Below are positions 22,019-32,582 of a stretch of DNA of 64,000 nucleotides, piece by piece. Position 1 is the stretch's first letter, and each line of letters opens with the position of its first letter. The notes beneath the pieces were generated by a model. It was not told the DNA's origin and did not search any database. It worked only from the letters and a program-made list of their open reading frames with translations. This DNA comes from Burkholderiaceae bacterium. GTDB taxonomy: Bacteria; Pseudomonadota; Gammaproteobacteria; Burkholderiales; Burkholderiaceae_B. Position numbers and translations under genes: made by a program. The stretch covers positions 62,001 to 126,000 of the forward strand of contig JAOATE010000003.1 in NCBI GenBank assembly GCA_030158305.1. The letters run 5' to 3'.

Positions 22019-23956
22019 TCACTTTTGATCGCGCTTGACTTCTTTGAACTCAGCATCGACCACATTGTCATCAGCTGGCTTAGCACCAGCCTCTGCACCT
22101 GCATCGCCCTGCGCGGCAGCCTGAGCAGCCTGAGCATCGGCATACATCTTTTCACCGAGCTTTTGCGAAGCAGCGGACAGCAATTCGACTTTAGCGTCGA
22201 TCGCTGCTTTGTCTGAGCCGTTTTTCAACACTTCTTCGACGTCAGTGATCGCAGCTTCGATCGCTGTTTTCTCTGCCGCTTCCAGCTTGTCGCCATATTC
22301 AGTCAACGACTTGCGTGTCGCGTGAACCAAAGCATCCGCACTATTACGCGCCATCGCCAACTCAGCCATGCGGTGATCTTCCTCGGCATTCGCCTCGGCG
22401 TCTTTCACCATACGCTGAATCTCTTCTTCGGTCAGACCTGAGTTCGCCTGAATCGTGATCTTGTTTTCCTTGCCTGTGCCCTTGTCTTTCGCGGACACGT
22501 GCACGATACCGTTTGCATCAATATCAAAGGTCACTTCGATCTGTGGCGTACCACGTGCTGCTGGAGGAATGCCCTCGAGATTGAATTCGCCCAGAGTCTT
22601 GTTACCAGCCGCGATTTCGCGCTCACCTTGGAATACCTTGATGGTCACAGCAGGCTGATTGTCATCCGCTGTCGAAAACACCTGTGAGTGACGGGTTGGA
22701 ATGGTGGTGTTCTTTGTGATCATCTTGGTCATCACGCCACCGAGCGTTTCAATACCAAGTGACAAAGGTGTCACGTCCAACAACAACACGTCCTTGCGGT
22801 CACCAGACAATACAGAACCCTGAATCGCCGCGCCTGCAGCGACTGCCTCGTCTGGGTTCACGTCTTTGCGTGGATCACGACCAAAGAACTCTTTGACCTT
22901 TTCCTGAACTTTAGGCATGCGTGTCATACCGCCGACCAAAATCACGTCGTCAATCTCACTGACTTTGACGCCCGCGTCTTTGATCGCGATACGGCAAGGT
23001 TCGATCGTGCGAGCGATCAACTCCTCCACCAACGACTCGAGCTTGGCGCGCGTCATCTTCAGGTTCAAGTGCTTGGGACCTGAAGCATCCGCTGTGATGT
23101 AAGGCAAGTTGATTTCAGTCTGCTGACTGGAGGACAACTCGATTTTTGCTTTTTCAGCCGCTTCTTTCAAGCGCTGCAAGGCAAGCACGTCTTTGGAGAG
23201 GTCCACGCCCTGCTCTTTCTTGAATTCGCCAATGACGTATTCGATGATGCGCTGGTCGAAGTCCTCGCCACCCAAGAAGGTGTCGCCGTTGGTCGACAAC
23301 ACTTCGAATTGCTTTTCACCATCGACATCCGCAATTTCGATAATCGAAATATCGAACGTACCGCCACCCAAGTCATAGACCGCGATCTTGCGATCGCCTT
23401 TTTCCATTTTGTCCATACCGAAAGCTAACGCAGCAGCAGTCGGTTCGTTGATGATGCGCTTGACATCCAAACCTGCAATGCGGCCTGCATCCTTAGTCGC
23501 CTGACGCTGGCTGTCGTTGAAGTAGGCTGGCACCGTAATGACGGCCTCAGTCACTTCTTCGCCCAGGAAGTCCTCGGCAGTCTTTTTCATTTTGCGCAGC
23601 ACATCGGCCGCAACCTGTGAAGGCGCGAGCTTTTTATTTTGCGCTTCCACCCATGCATCGCCATTGTCAGCTTTGACAATTTTGTAAGGCATCAAATGGA
23701 TATCTTTTTGCACAGCATCTTCGGAGAACTTGCGACCGATCAGACGCTTGACGGCGTAGAGCGTATTCGTTGGATTGGTCACAGCCTGACGCTTGGCGGG
23801 AGCACCGACCAACGTCTCACCGTCTTCCATGTAGGCGACGATCGAGGGTGTGGTGCGGGCGCCTTCAGCGTTTTCCAGGATTTTGACCTGATTGCCATCC
23901 ATGACTGCCACACAACTATTGGTGGTGCCAAGATCGATACCGATAATCTTACCCAT
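22019..23956 (-). CDS. dnaK: chaperone DnaK (Hsp70)
   Basis: Main Hsp70 chaperone of the cytoplasm. The 645 residues begin [21 protein letters not shown], with the phosphate-binding motifs [15 protein letters not shown] and [14 protein letters not shown], the linker [17 protein letters not shown] and the C-terminal lid ending in the acidic/basic [15 protein letters not shown] lies ahead of the start codon. A near-perfect sigma-32 promoter sits about 55-80 bases upstream, in the gap after grpE, so dnaK has its own heat-shock start in addition to read-through from grpE. Confidence 0.99.
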   Translation of the reverse strand: MGKIIGIDLGTTNSCVAVMDGNQVKILENAEGARTTPSIVAYMEDGETLVGAPAKRQAVTNPTNTLYAVKRLIGRKFSEDAVQKDIHLMPYKIVKADNGDAWVEAQNKKLAPSQVAADVLRKMKKTAEDFLGEEVTEAVITVPAYFNDSQRQATKDAGRIAGLDVKRIINEPTAAALAFGMDKMEKGDRKIAVYDLGGGTFDISIIEIADVDGEKQFEVLSTNGDTFLGGEDFDQRIIEYVIGEFKKEQGVDLSKDVLALQRLKEAAEKAKIELSSSQQTEINLPYITADASGPKHLNLKMTRAKLESLVEELIARTIEPCRIAIKDAGVKVSEIDDVILVGGMTRMPKVQEKVKEFFGRDPRKDVNPDEAVAAGAAIQGSVLSGDRKDVLLLDVTPLSLGIETLGGVMTKMITKNTTIPTRHSQVFSTADDNQPAVTIKVFQGEREIAAGNKTLGEFNLEGIPPAARGTPQIEVTFDIDANGIVHVSAKDKGTGKENKITIQANSGLTEEEIQRMVKDAEANAEEDHRMAELAMARNSADALVHATRKSLTEYGDKLEAAEKTAIEAAITDVEEVLKNGSDKAAIDAKVELLSAASQKLGEKMYADAQAAQAAAQGDAGAEAGAKPADDNVVDAEFKEVKRDQK

Positions 23957-24010
23957 GGTGAATTACCTTTAAAAAATCAGAATGAGATGAATTGCTTGAA
24001 TGAATAGAAG

Positions 24011-24036
24011 ATGGGGCGCAAATCTGTAATTTCAAG
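24011..24036 (-). promoter_or_regulatory. sigma-32 heat-shock promoter of dnaK
   Basis: On the minus strand the gap between grpE and dnaK reads CTTGAAA, then 13 bases, then CCCCAT. Both boxes match the E. coli sigma-32 consensus exactly, and the spacing is in the accepted range. It lies 55 bases before the dnaK start. Confidence 0.9.
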
Positions 24037-24087
24037 CCCAATTCCGCCACTTTCATTCGAAAACCGTTTTGGATCGTGTTTAGACTG

Positions 24088-24654
24088 TTAGGCTGCGACC
24101 GTCACAAGAGCGGGGCGCAGCACCCGATCTGCGATCAGATAGCCTTTTTGAAGCGTCTGGACCACCGTATTGGCCTCCTGCTCAGCCGGGATCGTGGCGA
24201 TCGCCTGATGCTGATGGGGGTCAAATTTAGTGCCTGGAGCAGGGGCGATTTCTTTGAGGTGATTGCGTTCAAAACCTGTGACCAATTGTTTGAGGGTCAT
24301 TTCTATGCCCGCACGCATGTCTTCTTGGCTTTGCTCTGACTGCGCCAAAGCGGCTTCGAGGCTGTCCTTGACCGGCACCATGCTCTCGGCGAAAGACTCG
24401 ATACCGAATTTACGTGCTTTGGATACTTCGTCCTGGGCGCGGCGACGGACATTTTCCATCTCTGCATGTGCGCGCAGAACTTGGTCCTTGTGCTCAGAGA
24501 CTTGCGCAAGTGCCGCAGCCAAGTCGGCTTCTAGTTGCTCAATCGGGTCAAGCGGCTCCTGACCGTGCGCATGAGTCGTCGCGTCGCCCGAGGCTGGGTG
24601 ATCTTGTTGGACTGCGTCAGACTTAGGGTCTGCGGAACCGTTGTTAGCCGTCAT
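24088..24654 (-). CDS. grpE: nucleotide exchange factor GrpE
   Basis: Exchanges ADP for ATP on DnaK. The 188 residues have an acidic, disordered N-terminus (about 35 residues), a long coiled coil (LEADLAAALAQVSEHKDQVLRAHAEMENVRRRAQDE) and the C-terminal beta wing with KFDPHQHQAIATIPAEQEANTVVQTLQKGYLIADRVLRPA, which is diagnostic. It follows hemH on the minus strand but has its own sigma-32 promoter just upstream. Confidence 0.97.
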   Translation of the reverse strand: MTANNGSADPKSDAVQQDHPASGDATTHAHGQEPLDPIEQLEADLAAALAQVSEHKDQVLRAHAEMENVRRRAQDEVSKARKFGIESFAESMVPVKDSLEAALAQSEQSQEDMRAGIEMTLKQLVTGFERNHLKEIAPAPGTKFDPHQHQAIATIPAEQEANTVVQTLQKGYLIADRVLRPALVTVAA

Positions 24655-24690
24655 GTACTTCTCCAGAAAAATGCATTGTTATCTATGCAC

Positions 24691-24716
24691 TTGGGGTCAA
24701 AATCCCCAGATTCAAG
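24691..24716 (-). promoter_or_regulatory. sigma-32 heat-shock promoter of grpE
   Basis: The minus strand reads CTTGAAT...(CTTGAA, 14 bases, CCCCAA). The -35 box and the CCCCA core match the sigma-32 consensus closely. It lies about 37 bases before the grpE start, inside the hemH-grpE gap. No CIRCE repeat (the HrcA operator) is visible here. Confidence 0.85.
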
Positions 24717-24752
24717 AGAACAGACAAAATAATTTGTCGGGTTTCAGCGACT

Positions 24753-25820
24753 TTATTCGGAGCGAGTCGGCCAGCCCTGAAGATGCTCCTCAACCATATC
24801 CGCCAGTGCGCGAATCCAAGCCGGATCATCATTTAAGGCCGAGATATAACGAAATTGCTTGCCGCCTGCGTGCTTAAACGTGTCACCGACCTCAATCGAG
24901 ATTTCCTCGAGTGTCTCAAGACAGTCAGCCAAAAAGCCCGGACACACCACATCAATCTCCGTCACACCCTCTTTCGCGAGACGCTCAACCGTGGGCTCCG
25001 TATAGGGCTCGAGCCACTTGGCCGGCCCAAAACGGCTCTGAAATGTCACTAAATACTGATCGTCAGTCAAACCAAGATGCAACGCGAGGGCGCGTGCCGT
25101 CTCATAAGAATCCCTGCAATAAGGGTCTCCCATGTTGACGCATTGTTGCGGCAAACCATGAAAGCTCATGACAAGCTTTTGCGGACGGCCGTTTGCCGCC
25201 CAAAAAGCCGCGATTTTGTCACCCAAAGGCTTGATAAAAGAGGGATGGGTATGAAAACGCTTGATAAAGCGCATCGCAGGCTGATCACGCAATCTGGCCG
25301 CAACTTGTGTCACAGCGTCCACCACTGTGGCGGTTGTGCTGGAAGCGTACTGCGGGTAAAGAGGCACCACCAGGATATTTTCGCAACCACGCTCACGTAA
25401 AGACATCATGGCACTTTTAATCGAAGGGTTGCCGTAACGCATGCCCGTCTCCACCTCGACCTCAAGACCGCGCTCAGCAAAAACTTTACGCAAACCCTCC
25501 GTCTGACGTTGTGTGTAGACCAAGAGCGGTGAGCCCTCCTCCATCCAAATGCTCTGATAACGCGGCGCGAGCTTGCGTGGCCGCGCCAACAATATTGGGC
25601 CATTCAATATGGGCCACCACAAAAACTTGGGGATCTCGATGACGCGCGGATCAGATAAAAACTCCCGCAGATATCGTTTAATGGCCGGGGCGGTAGGCGC
25701 ATCCGGCGTCCCTAAGTTCACCAGCAACACCCCGACTCGGGCCTGAGTGAAGGGCTTGGGCCAAGGCACAAAACGCGTAGCAGGTGCGCTTGCACGCTTG
25801 GGTTCGGACCAAAATCGCAT
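24753..25820 (-). CDS. hemH: ferrochelatase
   Basis: Inserts iron into protoporphyrin IX in the last step of haem synthesis. The 355 residues include GVLLVNLGTPDAPT, the catalytic-histidine segment VMSFHGLPQQCVNMGDPYC, and the C-terminal CPGFLADCLETLEEI with its usual acidic residues. A ~25-residue basic N-terminal extension precedes the core. Its start codon lies one base after the hrcA stop, so the two are cotranscribed, and it is followed by the heat-shock grpE promoter. Confidence 0.97.
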   Translation of the reverse strand: MRFWSEPKRASAPATRFVPWPKPFTQARVGVLLVNLGTPDAPTAPAIKRYLREFLSDPRVIEIPKFLWWPILNGPILLARPRKLAPRYQSIWMEEGSPLLVYTQRQTEGLRKVFAERGLEVEVETGMRYGNPSIKSAMMSLRERGCENILVVPLYPQYASSTTATVVDAVTQVAARLRDQPAMRFIKRFHTHPSFIKPLGDKIAAFWAANGRPQKLVMSFHGLPQQCVNMGDPYCRDSYETARALALHLGLTDDQYLVTFQSRFGPAKWLEPYTEPTVERLAKEGVTEIDVVCPGFLADCLETLEEISIEVGDTFKHAGGKQFRYISALNDDPAWIRALADMVEEHLQGWPTRSE

Positions 25821-25821
25821 A

Positions 25822-26844
25822 TTAAGAACGCTCAGAAGAGTTGTGGCTCAGCGCGTTTGAAAGCAAACGCGCCGTAATATCGACAATAGGAATGACGCGC
25901 TCGTAGGCCATCCGCGTCGGACCAATGACACCCAGCGTCCCGATGACATGACCGTCGATACTGTAGGGTGCGGTAATCACAGACAGATCCTCGGTTGGCA
26001 CCAGATCAGAGTCGCCACCGATGTAAATTTGTACACCTTGCGCACGACTCGACACCTCGAGCAACTGCATGAGGTCGGTTTTTTTCTCAAACATCGAGAA
26101 GGTCTTGCGCAATCTGTCCATATCAGAAGCGAGCTCATTGACATCCAAAAGCCTGCGCTCGCCAGAAATCACCATTGTTTCAACTTCATCGGCTGCCTCA
26201 GCGCCTGCCTCGACGGCAGCTTGCATGAGGCGGGATGTGTCCTCTTGGAGGCGGGCGAGATCCTTTGCGAGTGTCTGCCTGACCTCGGAGAAAGACTTAC
26301 CCGCGAAGTTGTGATTGAAAAAATTGGCGGCTTCGATGAGTGCGGTACTGCTGTAATCTCGGGGGGTCAGCAAAATCCGGTTTTGCACGTCCCCATCCGG
26401 CGTCACAATGATGAGAAGAATACGCTTTTCCGAGAGCCGAATGAACTCGATTTGGCGAAAAACCTGAGCGCGCTTAGGGGATAAGACGACCCCAGCAAAC
26501 TGCGTCAAGCTCGACAGCATCGAAGCCGCGGCGTTGACCGCACGTGAAGGGTCGGAGGCTGACTGTAAATCCCGCACATTGGAAGTCGAAGCCAGCTCAA
26601 AAGGTTTGGCTGTCAACATTGTGTCGACAAACAAGCGATACCCTTTGGGAGTCGGCACGCGTCCGGCCGAGGTGTGCGGACTGTGAATCAGCCCGAACTC
26701 TTCGAGATCGGCCATCACGTTGCGAATAGTTGCAGGCGATAAATCGAACAATTTTGAGAGCGTACGGGATCCGACGGGCTGACCGTCGTCAATGTACCTT
26801 TCGATTAAAGCTTTCAGCAGGGAGCGCGCACGATCATCCATCAT
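25822..26844 (-). CDS. hrcA: heat-inducible transcription repressor HrcA
   Basis: Repressor that binds CIRCE inverted repeats, usually upstream of groESL. About 340 residues from ATG 26844; the track's first codon (26847) is a GTG directly before two ATGs. It has the N-terminal winged helix ([63 protein letters not shown]) followed by the GAF-like dimer domain ending [22 protein letters not shown]. Betaproteobacteria often use HrcA and sigma-32 together. No CIRCE site is visible in this window, so its targets lie elsewhere. Confidence 0.96.
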   Translation of the reverse strand: MMDDRARSLLKALIERYIDDGQPVGSRTLSKLFDLSPATIRNVMADLEEFGLIHSPHTSAGRVPTPKGYRLFVDTMLTAKPFELASTSNVRDLQSASDPSRAVNAAASMLSSLTQFAGVVLSPKRAQVFRQIEFIRLSEKRILLIIVTPDGDVQNRILLTPRDYSSTALIEAANFFNHNFAGKSFSEVRQTLAKDLARLQEDTSRLMQAAVEAGAEAADEVETMVISGERRLLDVNELASDMDRLRKTFSMFEKKTDLMQLLEVSSRAQGVQIYIGGDSDLVPTEDLSVITAPYSIDGHVIGTLGVIGPTRMAYERVIPIVDITARLLSNALSHNSSERS

Positions 26845-26904
26845 CACCCTATTTTACCTTCCTCACCTCTATAATCGAATAGTTTTTCGTCGATTGAGCT
26901 TTGC

Positions 26905-27804
26905 ATGCATTTTCCCATCATCGCATTAGTGGGCCGTTACCAAGACTCGGGCTTGCATGCTCCGCTGCGCGCGCTTGCCACCCAGCTGACCCAAGCCGGC
27001 CGTCAGGTCCTGATCGAAGCCGAAACGGCTCGCCATACAGGCGTCTCAGAATACCCGGCCGCCGACTTTTCCGAAATTGGCCAACGCGCGGACCTCGCGA
27101 TTGTAATGGGCGGTGATGGCACGATGTTGGGTGCCGCGCGGCATCTGGCTCCCTTTGCCGTTCCGGTCGTGGGGATCAACCATGGTCGCCTAGGCTTCAT
27201 TACAGATATTCCTGTGCACGATGCGAATGCCGCGTTGACCGACCTGCTGCAGGGCCGCTTTGACACCGAGGAGCGTATGCTGCTGAGCGCCACAGTCTGG
27301 CGCGGCCAAGAGCAGATGTATGCTGCGACCGCACTCAATGATGTCGTGCTAAACCGCGCGGGTCGCGGGGGCATGATCGAGGTGCGCGTTGAGGTCAATA
27401 ATGCCTTCATGTACACACAGCGCGCCGATGGATTGATTGTTGCCACGCCGACGGGCTCAACCGCCTACGCCCTTTCAGCGGCCGGACCCATCCTGCACCC
27501 CTCAGTCAGTGCGATGCTCCTGGTCCCTGTCGCGCCCCAAACACTCTCTAACCGTCCCATCGTCATCCCCGCCGACAGCGTGCTCAACATGACCCTCAGT
27601 TCAATGAGTCGCGTCGAGCTTGGTGCTAGCGTGCACTTTGACATGCAGACGTGGTCAGATCTGACTTCCGGTGATCGTATTGTGGTGCAACGCGCGCCAC
27701 ATACGATTCGTTTCCTGCACCCCACCGGCTACAGCTTTTTTTCCACCTTGCGCCGCAAACTCGACTGGAATCGGCTACCGCAGTCCGGTAACGACGGGGA
27801 ATAA
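26905..27804 (+). CDS. nadK: NAD kinase
   Basis: Phosphorylates NAD to NADP using ATP. The 299 residues carry the signature MGGDGTMLGAARHLAPF (GGDGT from about residue 68), followed by PVVGINHGRLGFITDI and the conserved RADGLIVATPTGSTAYALSAAGPILHP. It is divergent from hrcA, with TATAAT at 26870-26875 as a possible -10 box but no clear -35. It ends three bases before recN, as in many proteobacteria. Confidence 0.97.
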   Translation: MHFPIIALVGRYQDSGLHAPLRALATQLTQAGRQVLIEAETARHTGVSEYPAADFSEIGQRADLAIVMGGDGTMLGAARHLAPFAVPVVGINHGRLGFITDIPVHDANAALTDLLQGRFDTEERMLLSATVWRGQEQMYAATALNDVVLNRAGRGGMIEVRVEVNNAFMYTQRADGLIVATPTGSTAYALSAAGPILHPSVSAMLLVPVAPQTLSNRPIVIPADSVLNMTLSSMSRVELGASVHFDMQTWSDLTSGDRIVVQRAPHTIRFLHPTGYSFFSTLRRKLDWNRLPQSGNDGE

Positions 27805-27807
27805 AGG

Positions 27808-29451
27808 ATGCTACGCGCACTCCATATTCGCGACTTTGTGATCGTGACCGAAGCAGAAATCAGTTTTGAAGCGGGATTTACGGTCTTTTCAGGCGAAACC
27901 GGTGCAGGGAAATCCATTCTGATCGATGCTCTGGCTCTTACCTTAGGAGAGCGCGCCGACTCTTCGGTTTTACGAAGCGGTGCGGCGCGTGCTGAAATCA
28001 GTGCTGTGTTTGACGTACCGCCCGAGCTCACCCTCTGGCTTGCCGAGCATGATCTGAGCGGCGAGGACGAGCTGGTCTTGCGTCGGGTGGTCGATGCTCA
28101 AGGTCGCAGCCGCGCATACATCAACGGCTCGGCCGTGACGATTGCACAGCTGCGCGAGGTCGGCGAGTACCTAGTGGATATTCATGGCCAGCATGCCCAT
28201 CAGAGCCTGTTGCGCACCGAAAGTCAGCGCGACATGGTGGATGCGCACGGTGGACACCAGGCGCTGCGCCAACAGGTCTCACTCGCCTGGAAGGCCTTAA
28301 GGAAAATCGAACGTCAGCTCACACTTTCCGAACAAGACGCCAGTGCCTTGAATGCCGCCAGGGAAAAATTGGAATGGCAGCTCGGCGAACTGGATCGCCT
28401 GTCGCTCGGTGCGACAGAATGGGAAGAGGTGTCCGCCGAGCAAACGCGCCTGGCAAACGCTCAATCGCTGCTTGACGGTGCAGCCCTTGCACTCGGTTGT
28501 CTAGATGAAAACGAGGACTCGGCGCATCATCAGATCGTGGCAGCACTTCAGAAAATCTCTCAACTCCTGAGACATGATCCTGCGTTACAAGCCGTGCACG
28601 AGTCGCTTGAGTCCGCACGCATTTCAGTCAGCGAGGCGGTTTCCGACCTGAATGCCTATTTGTCGCGTGTAGAGCTCGATCCTGAAAGGCTCGCGATCGT
28701 CGACGAACGGATGCGTAATATTTTCGATCTTGCACGCAAATTCAAAACCGAGCCCGAACAACTTTACACGCTCCATGCGACCTTGCGCAGCGAACAACAA
28801 GCCCTGAGTGCCTCTGCGGATATTGAAACGCTTCGCGCCACGGCCGCCGCACTCAAAACCGAATACCAAACCCACGCCCGCGCACTGACGACAGCGCGGC
28901 GCAAAGCTGCTCTTGATCTGTCGAAACAAGTATCCAAGGCCATGCAAACCTTGGCAATGGAGGGCGGGCAGTTCAGCGTAGCGCTTGCCGAAGGTCCCGC
29001 TTCGGCGCAGGGTCAAGATGTCGTGGAGTTTTTAGTCGCCGGACACGCTGGAACGACCCCAAAACCCTTGGCAAAAGTGGCCTCAGGCGGCGAGCTGGCC
29101 CGGATTTCGCTGGCGCTTTCGGTGATTGCCAGCCGTGCCGCACGTGTGCCTACTCTGATATTTGATGAAGTCGACAGTGGAATTGGAGGCGCTGTGGCCG
29201 AGGTAGTCGGCAATCTGCTTCGTGAGCTGGGGTTACGCCATCAAGTGCTTTGCGTCACCCACCTCCCTCAAGTGGCGGCTCGGGGCCAGCAGCATTTTCA
29301 AGTCAGCAAGCAACAGACAAAGGGCTTAACCGAGTCGACGATTGCAAAACTTGATGTTCAGGCACGGATCGAAGAGGTCGCCAGAATGCTCGGCGGCATC
29401 AAAATCACTCCGACTACGCTCAAACACGCCCAAGAGCTGCTGGAGTCCTGA
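27808..29451 (+). CDS. recN: DNA repair protein RecN
   Basis: SMC-like ATPase that acts in recombinational repair of double-strand breaks. The 547 residues begin MLRALHIRDFVIV, with Walker A GETGAGKS (residues 29-36), a central coiled-coil region (about 150-390), the ABC signature region KVASGGELARISLALSVI and Walker B PTLIFDEVDSGIGG. It lies three bases after nadK and converges with fur. No SOS box is visible inside this tight junction. Confidence 0.97.
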   Translation: MLRALHIRDFVIVTEAEISFEAGFTVFSGETGAGKSILIDALALTLGERADSSVLRSGAARAEISAVFDVPPELTLWLAEHDLSGEDELVLRRVVDAQGRSRAYINGSAVTIAQLREVGEYLVDIHGQHAHQSLLRTESQRDMVDAHGGHQALRQQVSLAWKALRKIERQLTLSEQDASALNAAREKLEWQLGELDRLSLGATEWEEVSAEQTRLANAQSLLDGAALALGCLDENEDSAHHQIVAALQKISQLLRHDPALQAVHESLESARISVSEAVSDLNAYLSRVELDPERLAIVDERMRNIFDLARKFKTEPEQLYTLHATLRSEQQALSASADIETLRATAAALKTEYQTHARALTTARRKAALDLSKQVSKAMQTLAMEGGQFSVALAEGPASAQGQDVVEFLVAGHAGTTPKPLAKVASGGELARISLALSVIASRAARVPTLIFDEVDSGIGGAVAEVVGNLLRELGLRHQVLCVTHLPQVAARGQQHFQVSKQQTKGLTESTIAKLDVQARIEEVARMLGGIKITPTTLKHAQELLES

Positions 29452-29475
29452 GGGCTTGCAGTGGATCAGCTTTGT

Positions 29476-29895
29476 TTAGTGACAGCTTTTACACACACCA
29501 TACAAAACCATGGCATGACTTTCCAGCGTAAAACCGTTGTCTCGTGCGATTTTGTGCTGACGCTTTTCGATCTCATCGTCATTGAATTCGGTCACTGAAC
29601 CGCAATGGGTACAGATCAAATGATCGTGGTGATCACCATCATTGAGCTCAAAAATCGATTTGCCTCCGTCAAACTGGCTTCTGGACAGGATGCCGGCTTG
29701 CTCAAATTGAGTCAGCACTCTGTAAACAGTCGCCAAACCGATATCGATATTTTCAGCAATGAGAAAGCGATATACATCTTCTGCGCTTAAATGACGATCG
29801 TCTGACTTACGAAAAATGTCTAAAATCTTTAAACGCGGAAATGTGGCTTTTAAGCCAACGTTTTTTAAATCACTTTGATCGTTTTCGAGATCCAC
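29476..29895 (-). CDS. fur: ferric uptake regulator Fur
   Basis: Iron-responsive repressor. The 139 residues show the N-terminal winged helix ([51 protein letters not shown]), the [11 protein letters not shown] metal site and a C-terminal CKSC pair for structural zinc. The divergent arrangement with bamE (fur / omlA) is conserved in beta- and gammaproteobacteria as I remember it. I could not identify a convincing Fur box in 29896-29977. Confidence 0.97.
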   Translation of the reverse strand: MDLENDQSDLKNVGLKATFPRLKILDIFRKSDDRHLSAEDVYRFLIAENIDIGLATVYRVLTQFEQAGILSRSQFDGGKSIFELNDGDHHDHLICTHCGSVTEFNDDEIEKRQHKIARDNGFTLESHAMVLYGVCKSCH

Positions 29896-29977
29896 GGATT
29901 GTCCTGTAAGGTAAAGACTTCGGCTCTGTAAAGCTTTATGATAACGTCTTTAGTCCTTTACCCATCAGAGGTTCGCA

Positions 29978-30562
29978 GTGTTCATGCTCCGTCAATACAC
30001 CTCTCCTTTGCGCACTGGCTTGGCTTTGCTTGCCCTGGCGGTCGGTATGACTGCTCTTTCTGGCTGCACCTCTAGCCAGTGGGGCTTCCCTTACAAGTCT
30101 GGCGTCCAACAAGGCAACTGGATCACAAAAGATCAGGTGGCGCTGCTGCGCCCCGGGATGACACGTGAACAAGTTCGCTTTGCCTTAGGCACACCAACAC
30201 TGAGCAGCGCGCTGCATGCCAACCGCTGGGACTACCCCTACTATTACCGTTCAGGCAACGGCAAGGTCGAAGATCGCGTATTCACCGTGCTTTTTGACGG
30301 TGGACAGCTCACCAGCTGGAAAGGTGATGAGCAGCCTGAATTGCAGCCCTTTCAAATTGCTCGCGACGAAGTCGGTATCTCCAAGCGCGAAGGCGCGCAG
30401 GACGCTTTATTTAGAGAGCGTCAGGCAAACGACTCCGGCATCGGCGCACCGATCGAAATGGCACCTGGCCTGACCTTGGGACAGACCATCGGAGACACGT
30501 CGGTCTCTGACCCTGCGGCGATTCCAGGCGCTCCCGAAGACGCGCCTGCGCCACTGCAATAA
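29978..30562 (+). CDS. bamE: outer-membrane assembly lipoprotein BamE (OmlA/SmpA)
   Basis: Lipoprotein of the BAM complex that inserts beta-barrel proteins into the outer membrane. The 194-residue precursor has a lipobox LSGC with Cys30. The BamE core follows: [33 protein letters not shown]...[26 protein letters not shown]. The C-terminal ~80 residues are a low-complexity Ala/Pro-rich extension beyond the usual domain. An alternative start is ATG 29984. Divergent from fur and followed 20 bases on by dapB. Confidence 0.93.
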   Translation: MFMLRQYTSPLRTGLALLALAVGMTALSGCTSSQWGFPYKSGVQQGNWITKDQVALLRPGMTREQVRFALGTPTLSSALHANRWDYPYYYRSGNGKVEDRVFTVLFDGGQLTSWKGDEQPELQPFQIARDEVGISKREGAQDALFRERQANDSGIGAPIEMAPGLTLGQTIGDTSVSDPAAIPGAPEDAPAPLQ

Positions 30563-30582
30563 ACACCGTTACAAAAGAGTTC

Positions 30583-31377
30583 ATGATGAGAATTGCAATT
30601 GCTGGAGCGAGCGGTCGCATGGGCCGTATGCTCATCGAAGCGGTCACTCAATCGAATGACCTGCAACTGACCGTTGCCCTCGATATCGCCGGTGCGCCAA
30701 TGTTGGGGCAAGATGCATGTGCGTTTCTTGGCCAACCAAGCGGCGTGCTGATCACGGATCAGCTTGCTGCGATCAAAGATGCTGATTGCCTGATTGATTT
30801 CACCCGACCTGAAGGTTCACTGCAGCACTTAGCGGCCTGCGTGGAGCATAGCGTCAACATGGTGATTGGTACGACAGGTTTTGACGAAGCTGGCAAAGCT
30901 GCGATCACCAAAGCAGCCGAGAGTATTGGAATTGTGTTTGCCCCGAATATGAGCGTGGGCGTCAACGCCACGCTCAAATTGCTCGATATGGCGGCACGTA
31001 TCCTGAACTCTGGCTATGACGTCGAGGTCTTCGAAGCCCATCACCGCCACAAGGTGGATGCTCCCTCGGGTACAGCTCTCAAAATGGGGGAAACGATTGC
31101 AGAAGCCTGGGGCAAACCCCTCGATGAGATTGCAACCTGGACACGCCACGGACATACTGGCGCCCGCAAAACAGGTGAAATCGGTTTTTCCGTCGTGCGC
31201 GGCGGGGATATCGTCGGTGATCACACGGTGTTTTTCTGTGGCACGGGCGAGCGTATCGAAATTTCTCACCGCTCGAGCAGCCGTGCCGGCTATGCAGAAG
31301 GCAGTCTCCGTGCAGCCAGATTTCTAGAGGGCAAACATCAAGGCTTGTTCGATATGCAAACCGTGCTGGGTCTTTGA
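30583..31377 (+). CDS. dapB: 4-hydroxy-tetrahydrodipicolinate reductase
   Basis: Enzyme of lysine and diaminopimelate synthesis, using NAD(P)H. The 264 residues open with the nucleotide motif [18 protein letters not shown]. The signature [20 protein letters not shown] contains the catalytic histidine and lysine. Two ATGs in a row (30583, 30586) could serve as the start. It follows bamE by 20 bases and converges with murB. Confidence 0.97.
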   Translation: MMRIAIAGASGRMGRMLIEAVTQSNDLQLTVALDIAGAPMLGQDACAFLGQPSGVLITDQLAAIKDADCLIDFTRPEGSLQHLAACVEHSVNMVIGTTGFDEAGKAAITKAAESIGIVFAPNMSVGVNATLKLLDMAARILNSGYDVEVFEAHHRHKVDAPSGTALKMGETIAEAWGKPLDEIATWTRHGHTGARKTGEIGFSVVRGGDIVGDHTVFFCGTGERIEISHRSSSRAGYAEGSLRAARFLEGKHQGLFDMQTVLGL

Positions 31378-31432
31378 TCTAGCCCCGCATTGATGGGCCC
31401 TGGCATTTCGAACAAACGCCTTTCGAACACAC

Positions 31433-32518
31433 TTAGGTCACTGCGGCCGCGCCAGACACTACGACAGGCTCGATTTCAAGGTCGACCCCAAATTGTGTAC
31501 GGATTGCTGAGCGTACGTCTTGGGCAAGTCCCAAGAGCTCTAAGTCTTGCGCCCCTCCGTAGTTCACCAACACCAAGGCTTGACGTTCATGCACGCCGAC
31601 CGCCCCTTGGCGTCTACCTTTCCAGCCCGCACGTTCAATCATCCATCCTGCGGCAAGTTTAAAGCTGCCATCCGGCTGAGCATAGGCCACCAAATCGGCA
31701 AATTTTTGCTTGAGTGACGCATATACAGTCGCCGACACAATTGGATTTTTAAAAAAGCTTCCGGCATTCCCTAAAATGGCAGGATCAGGTAATTTGGTGC
31801 GCCGAATGTCACATACGGCATCCATCACTTGTTGCGCGGTCACGTCTTCAGAATCCATCGCGGCAAGCCTTGGATGTTTTTGTAGATCTGGGTAGGTCAG
31901 TACAGGTGCCCAGCGCTTGGGCAACAAAAATCGCACTGACACAATCAACCACGTGCCAGGGACAGCACGCTTAAAAATGCTGTCTCGGTAAGCAAAAGCA
32001 CACTCAGCTCTGGACAACGTAATCAGGCGTCCCTCCGGAATATGCCAAGCCGTGACAGATTCGATGCGCTCCTGTACCTCAACGCCGTACGCACCAATAT
32101 TTTGGACAGGTGAGGCGCCAACGGTGCCCGGAATGAGTGCCAAGTTTTCGAGTCCCAGCCAACCGCTTTTTGTCGCGGTTTCCACCCAATCATGCCAACT
32201 TTCGCCGGCGGCGACATCAATACGATCAGCCTCATCCTGATCGGGCGCGCATGCCTCGACCAGTGCAATTCCCTTGAGTGCCACTTGCACCACCACACGA
32301 TTCAGCTCGGCAGGCAAGACAACATTACTCCCGCCGCCCAGCACGAACAGGTCGTGATGGTCGCGATAAAGTGCAGTGATCTGCGCAAGTTGGGAGAGCG
32401 AAGTCAGCGTCAAGACGCGCTTGGCCCGACACGCCAACCCGAGCGTATTGAGTCGATCAAGCGATATCGATTGCAGCGAATTGTCAAAATCAGAACAATT
32501 TTGGGTTGGATTTGACAT
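31433..32518 (-). CDS. murB: UDP-N-acetylenolpyruvoylglucosamine reductase
   Basis: FAD enzyme that makes UDP-MurNAc for peptidoglycan. The 361 residues match the longer type I (E. coli-like) MurB: NTLGLACRAKRVLTL, FVLGGGSNVVLP, LENLALIPGTVGASPVQNIGAYGVEV, CAFAYRDSIFK and the late RTKLPDPAILGNAGSFFKNP. Convergent with dapB. Its start is 64 bases from the divergent tRNA-Gly gene. Confidence 0.96.
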   Translation of the reverse strand: MSNPTQNCSDFDNSLQSISLDRLNTLGLACRAKRVLTLTSLSQLAQITALYRDHHDLFVLGGGSNVVLPAELNRVVVQVALKGIALVEACAPDQDEADRIDVAAGESWHDWVETATKSGWLGLENLALIPGTVGASPVQNIGAYGVEVQERIESVTAWHIPEGRLITLSRAECAFAYRDSIFKRAVPGTWLIVSVRFLLPKRWAPVLTYPDLQKHPRLAAMDSEDVTAQQVMDAVCDIRRTKLPDPAILGNAGSFFKNPIVSATVYASLKQKFADLVAYAQPDGSFKLAAGWMIERAGWKGRRQGAVGVHERQALVLVNYGGAQDLELLGLAQDVRSAIRTQFGVDLEIEPVVVSGAAAVT

Positions 32519-32582
32519 GTAGGTGGGTAGTTATGATATAGTTTTGGTCTTCGCACGAAACAACGTTTTTTGTGAAGACCAA

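Noticed and set aside
24655-24752. Possible CIRCE operator upstream of grpE
   Set aside because: No TTAGCACTC-N9-GAGTGCTAA-like repeat is present; only the sigma-32 promoter is seen.
29896-29977. Fur box between fur and bamE
   Set aside because: The AT-rich stretch has no convincing match to the 19-base Fur consensus.
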